From: Clostridia bacterium
GTDB lineage: Bacteria; Bacillota; Clostridia; Christensenellales; Aristaeellaceae
NCBI GenBank assembly: GCA_017620115.1
Contig: JAFZRB010000363.1
Span: forward strand, 1 to 15,222
Direction of reading: 5' to 3'
Length of the DNA: 15,222 bases
Shown here: piece after piece, positions 13,107-15,222 of the stretch
Numbering within the stretch: position 1 is the first letter of the stretch
Layout: each line of letters opens with the position of its first letter
Position numbers and translations under genes: made by a program
Notes under the pieces: generated by a model
Databases searched by the model: none
What the model was told of the DNA's origin: nothing
What the model saw: only the letters and a program-made list of their open reading frames with translations

Positions 13107-13946
13107 TTATTTTTCCTTTCGATGATCGTCGCTGTTCTTTTGCAGGGCGGCGTAGCGGCACCACACGCCCGAATAGAAGATATTCCTCAGGAGATTCGCG
13201 TCCCGCACGATGGGTAGCCGCTCGAACTGCGCACACGCCTCGGCCATTTCCAGCGTGAGGATATCCTTCATTTCGCTCTCGTAATCGGCGCGGCCGCTCA
13301 TTCCGATGAGCGGATTGGGCCGGCCGGCCCTGACATCGCCGGGCAGGTCGTCGTAGGCGTCCATCAGGTAGATGAACCGCCCCAGCGCGCGGCCCATGCG
13401 CCTGAGCGGCTCCGCCCAGAAATCGTTTCGCCAGGCGTAGATTTCGCCCATGATGCGGCCGGTCACGTTGGCCGCCGCGTCGATATCGTCCAGGCCCCTC
13501 GCCTCGATGCGGCTCATCTCGTCCACCGCCTCGCCGATCACGCGGCATTTTTCGGGCCAGCGCGCCTTCGTCCGCCCGTAGGCCGGAGCCAGCGCGTGCC
13601 TGAGCGCCAGCTTATCCACGCGCCGCTCGTCACGCCAGTCGTCGTCGGCCTTATGCCAGGCCAGCACCACGCTCATGTCGGCCGCGTAGGCGGCGCACTC
13701 GTCGGACACATAGGCGTGCGGCCTCGCCATATGCGGCGCGCAGCGCTCCCGGCCCGTCTCGCCCGCGGGCTCATACAGCGCGGAGAGCAGCAGGTAGACC
13801 ACCGTCATGTCGTAGCTGAGGGTGAACCGGCTCAGCTGGCCGTTCCTCTGCCTGAGCGCGCGGCACAGCCCGCAGTAATACGCCTTAAAGCGCTCGTATT
13901 CACCATCCGACAGCGCCTGCCTGTTGATCGAGACATAGCCGTACAC
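13107..13946 (-). CDS. DUF5685-type protein with two aspartate-rich motifs
   Basis: This 279-aa protein resembles the DUF5685 family, named from the N-terminal MYGYVSINRQ, the YYCGLCRAL motif and its pairing with a J-protein gene. The family has no established function. Visible features are C25-x2-C28 and further cysteines C69 and C84, a mostly helical sequence, a first aspartate-rich stretch D101-D-D-W-R-D106 and a second, D196-A-Y-D-D200 with D204. LGRFIYLMDAYDDLPGD and GRPNPL follow a pattern like the second motif of trans-isoprenyl and squalene/phytoene synthases. That similarity is my inference and could be convergent. The start is GTG with AGGAGG 9 bp upstream. The gene is first in a two-gene operon with the J-protein, behind an extended -10 promoter that mirrors the one of the divergent zinc-ribbon gene. 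Confidence 0.88.
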   Translation of the reverse strand: MYGYVSINRQALSDGEYERFKAYYCGLCRALRQRNGQLSRFTLSYDMTVVYLLLSALYEPAGETGRERCAPHMARPHAYVSDECAAYAADMSVVLAWHKADDDWRDERRVDKLALRHALAPAYGRTKARWPEKCRVIGEAVDEMSRIEARGLDDIDAAANVTGRIMGEIYAWRNDFWAEPLRRMGRALGRFIYLMDAYDDLPGDVRAGRPNPLIGMSGRADYESEMKDILTLEMAEACAQFERLPIVRDANLLRNIFYSGVWCRYAALQKNSDDHRKEK

Positions 13947-13981
13947 GCCTCACAGCCTCCTGATCTTCCTGACTGGAATTT

Positions 13982-13990
13982 ATTATACCA
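13982..13990 (-). promoter_or_regulatory. Extended -10 promoter of the DUF5685/J-protein operon
   Basis: TGGTATAAT (13990-13982) is a perfect extended -10 element. No recognisable -35 box lies 16-18 bp upstream, which is common when TGn is present. The leader would be about 30 nt. Confidence 0.75.
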
Positions 13991-14142
13991 CGGAAATATG
14001 AACTGAGATAATGCAAAATTGAAATATTATGCGTTTCCCATGCTTTTTTAATGAACCAGCCCCCATGGACGCGCTTTCTCTGAAGGATTAACAAACATTT
14101 TCCACGGCGCTCATATTCAGCCACACTCGCTTGATATTTGCG

Positions 14143-14151
14143 TGGTAGAAT
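14143..14151 (+). promoter_or_regulatory. Extended -10 promoter of the zinc-ribbon gene
   Basis: TGGTAGAAT (14143-14151) is an extended -10 element. TTGATA at 14131 is only 9 bp upstream and cannot serve as a normal -35, and nothing better is visible at the usual spacing. The ATG is about 27 nt from the expected start of transcription. Confidence 0.6.
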
Positions 14152-14184
14152 AAGGCATCGAGTGGGAAACGGGGAGGGATCGGC

Positions 14185-14613
14185 ATGCAGTCATTCTGGA
14201 ACAAATTCAAGGCGGGTTACCTCCGCTTCATGCAGGGGCGCTACGGGGCGGACCAGCTGGGGCTGGCGGTCATCTGGACGTCGCTCATCCTCAATCTGGC
14301 CGCGGCGATGTGCGGCAATTCCGCGGCGGCCAGCCTGCTGAACCTGCTCAGCACGGCGGGCTGGATCTGGGCGCTCTGGCGGCTGCTCTCGCGCAACAAG
14401 CAGAAGCGATACGCTGAAAACCAGTGGTTCCTCGCGCGCTGGGCGACAATCAAAACGCCCGTGATGCAGGCCGTGGCGCGCTTCAAAAACCGCAAGAAAT
14501 ACGTCTACTTCACCTGCCCCCAGTGCCACATGAAGCTGCGCCTGCCGCGCGGCGTGGGCAAGGTAACGGTGAAGTGCTCCAAGTGCGGGCACAGCTTTGA
14601 GAAGAAGGCGTGA
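14185..14613 (+). CDS. Membrane protein with C-terminal zinc ribbon
   Basis: This 142-aa protein has two hydrophobic segments (about residues 25-43, LGLAVIWTSLILNLAA, and 51-68, LLNLLSTAGWIWALW) followed by a basic cytoplasmic region. It ends in a zinc-ribbon module: C111-P-Q-C114 and C131-S-K-C134 with LRLPRGVGKVTVKC between them. The layout resembles the small zinc-ribbon proteins common in Clostridia, which have no assigned role. Both ends are probably cytoplasmic, given the basic flanks. The ATG has a GGGGAGGG ribosome site 6-7 bp upstream. The gene is divergent from the DUF5685/J-protein operon and shares a near-identical promoter element with it, which suggests related control. The ribbon could bind nucleic acid or protein; I cannot tell which. 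Confidence 0.82.
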   Translation: MQSFWNKFKAGYLRFMQGRYGADQLGLAVIWTSLILNLAAAMCGNSAAASLLNLLSTAGWIWALWRLLSRNKQKRYAENQWFLARWATIKTPVMQAVARFKNRKKYVYFTCPQCHMKLRLPRGVGKVTVKCSKCGHSFEKKA

Positions 14614-14641
14614 TTGAAAACCGCCCGAATCATATGGAACG

Positions 14642-14675
14642 CCGCCGCAACGGAACGAGCCGTGCGGCGGTTTTT
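14642..14675 (+). terminator. Terminator after the zinc-ribbon gene
   Basis: CCGCCGC (14642-14648) pairs with GCGGCGG (14664-14670), extended inward by ACGG/CCGT past a one-base bulge, and is followed by five T residues. A larger alternative pairing of AAAACCGCC near 14617-14625 with GGCGGTTTT (14667-14674) would make it work for the convergent methyltransferase gene as well. Confidence 0.85.
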
Positions 14676-14691
14676 GAACAAACGAACTGTT

Positions 14692-15222
14692 CTATTTTTT
14701 GCGCAGCACGTCCAGCGTATGATTGGACGCGCCTACGAGATGCTGGTTTTCGCAGATGCTCATGGTATATGCGATGTATTTTTCATAGAGCCGCGCGTCC
14801 AGCGCGTCGATCTCATCCCGGCGGTAGTACGTGAACATATCCGTACCCACGTAGTGAAGGCGCTCGGCGTCGAGCAAGGCGTCCAACCCGTCCACGTCCT
14901 CCCTGCGATAAAGCTCAAAGATACCCGCGGGATTGCTGATGGGCAGCCACGTCCGCTCGTCCAGCAAACCGTTTTCAACGACAAAATCGTACAGCTTCCT
15001 GCCGGACAACACAGCCTGGATCATGGAGGCGTCAAACTGGCAGTATGCGACGACCAGCAGCCCGCCCCGCCTTGTGACGCGCAGCGCCTCCCTGAGCGCC
15101 GTTTGCTTGTCCGCCTCCGTGTAGAGATGGTACATCGGGCCCAGGAGCAGCGCGACGTCGAAGGTCCTGTCCGGCCAGCGGGACAGGTCGAGCGCGTTGC
15201 CCGGTGCGACTTCCACGTCGTC
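14692..15222 (-). CDS. Class I SAM-dependent methyltransferase, N-terminus outside window
   Basis: At least 176 residues are visible; the frame is open to the right edge, so the start and the SAM-binding glycine motif are missing. The visible part begins just before the post-motif-II sequence NALDLSRWPDRTFDVALLLGPMYHLY, followed by a helix (ADKQTALREALRVTRRGGLLVVAY) that is the usual motif III region of small Methyltransf_11/25-type enzymes. The C-terminal half, rich in aromatic and acidic residues (FELYRREDVDGLDALL, TDMFTYYRRDEIDALD), matches methyltransferases of unknown small-molecule substrate. It converges on the zinc-ribbon gene, with a shared terminator region between the two stop codons. 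The family is clear; the substrate is not. Confidence 0.88.
   Translation of the reverse strand, partial: DDVEVAPGNALDLSRWPDRTFDVALLLGPMYHLYTEADKQTALREALRVTRRGGLLVVAYCQFDASMIQAVLSGRKLYDFVVENGLLDERTWLPISNPAGIFELYRREDVDGLDALLDAERLHYVGTDMFTYYRRDEIDALDARLYEKYIAYTMSICENQHLVGASNHTLDVLRKK

Larger units (their letters stand above)
13980..14153. repeat. Mirrored promoter elements in the divergent intergenic region
   Basis: On the minus strand 14007-13980 and on the plus strand 14126-14153 carry the same 28-nt element with 23 matches (20 of 23 in the promoter-proximal part). Both share TATTT, CGTGGTA and AATAA and include the extended -10 boxes. The two copies point outward and are 118 bp apart. The space between is AT-rich, and CGTTTCCCA (14032-14040) recurs inverted as TGGGAAACG at 14163-14171. 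Confidence 0.8.

Noticed and set aside
13900..14124. A minus-strand 74-codon frame overlapping the start of the DUF5685-type gene
   Set aside because: It runs through the AT-rich promoter region, has no suitable ribosome site, and would conflict with the mapped extended -10 element.
13980..14153. The mirrored 28-nt elements as ends of a small mobile element or an invertible switch
   Set aside because: The copies diverge at 5 positions, there is no transposase or recombinase nearby, no flanking target duplication is apparent, and the promoters point outward so inversion would change little.

Overview
The window reads as chromosomal DNA from a high-GC, Gram-positive, Firmicutes-type anaerobe, probably a gut member of Clostridia. 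Three things point that way: a T-box (tRNA-sensing) leader ahead of valS, sigma-A promoters with extended -10 boxes, and strong AGGAGG-type ribosome sites. The taxonomic placement is inference. I see no phage, transposase, CRISPR array, tRNA or rRNA, and the window is mostly housekeeping genes.

Region 1 (1-5867, minus strand). One promoter and one valine-type T-box leader feed a compact series of five genes: a 68-aa two-helix membrane protein, valS, folC, a PHP-family histidinol-phosphatase-like hydrolase and a HIT-family protein. The gaps are 38, 4, 15 and 27 bp and no terminator is visible between the genes, so uncharged tRNA-Val may control the whole series. Directly upstream, pgsA (phosphatidylglycerophosphate synthase) has its own promoter. 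Its stop codon lies inside the -35 box of the T-box promoter.

Region 2 (6434-10771). A secreted UshA-like 5'-nucleotidase (plus) converges on a 163-aa gene of unknown function (minus) over a 24-bp palindromic terminator. A divergently read PutP-type sodium/proline symporter follows.

Region 3 (10808-12413, plus). A cytoplasmic PpiC-type prolyl isomerase is followed by an iron-sulfur-flavoprotein-like NAD(P)H oxidoreductase. They probably share a transcript that ends at a strong bidirectional terminator.

Region 4 (12420-15222). A DUF5685-type protein and a J-domain protein with a TPR-like region and a cysteine-string tail form a tightly coupled minus-strand pair. A divergent membrane zinc-ribbon protein reads the other way, and the two promoters are near-identical mirror images of each other. 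A class I SAM-dependent methyltransferase runs off the right edge.

The parts most worth a second look are the DUF5685/J-protein pair (two aspartate-rich motifs reminiscent of isoprenoid synthases, plus a cysteine-string J-protein), the mirrored divergent promoters at 13980-14153, and the small membrane gene sitting between a valine T-box and valS.
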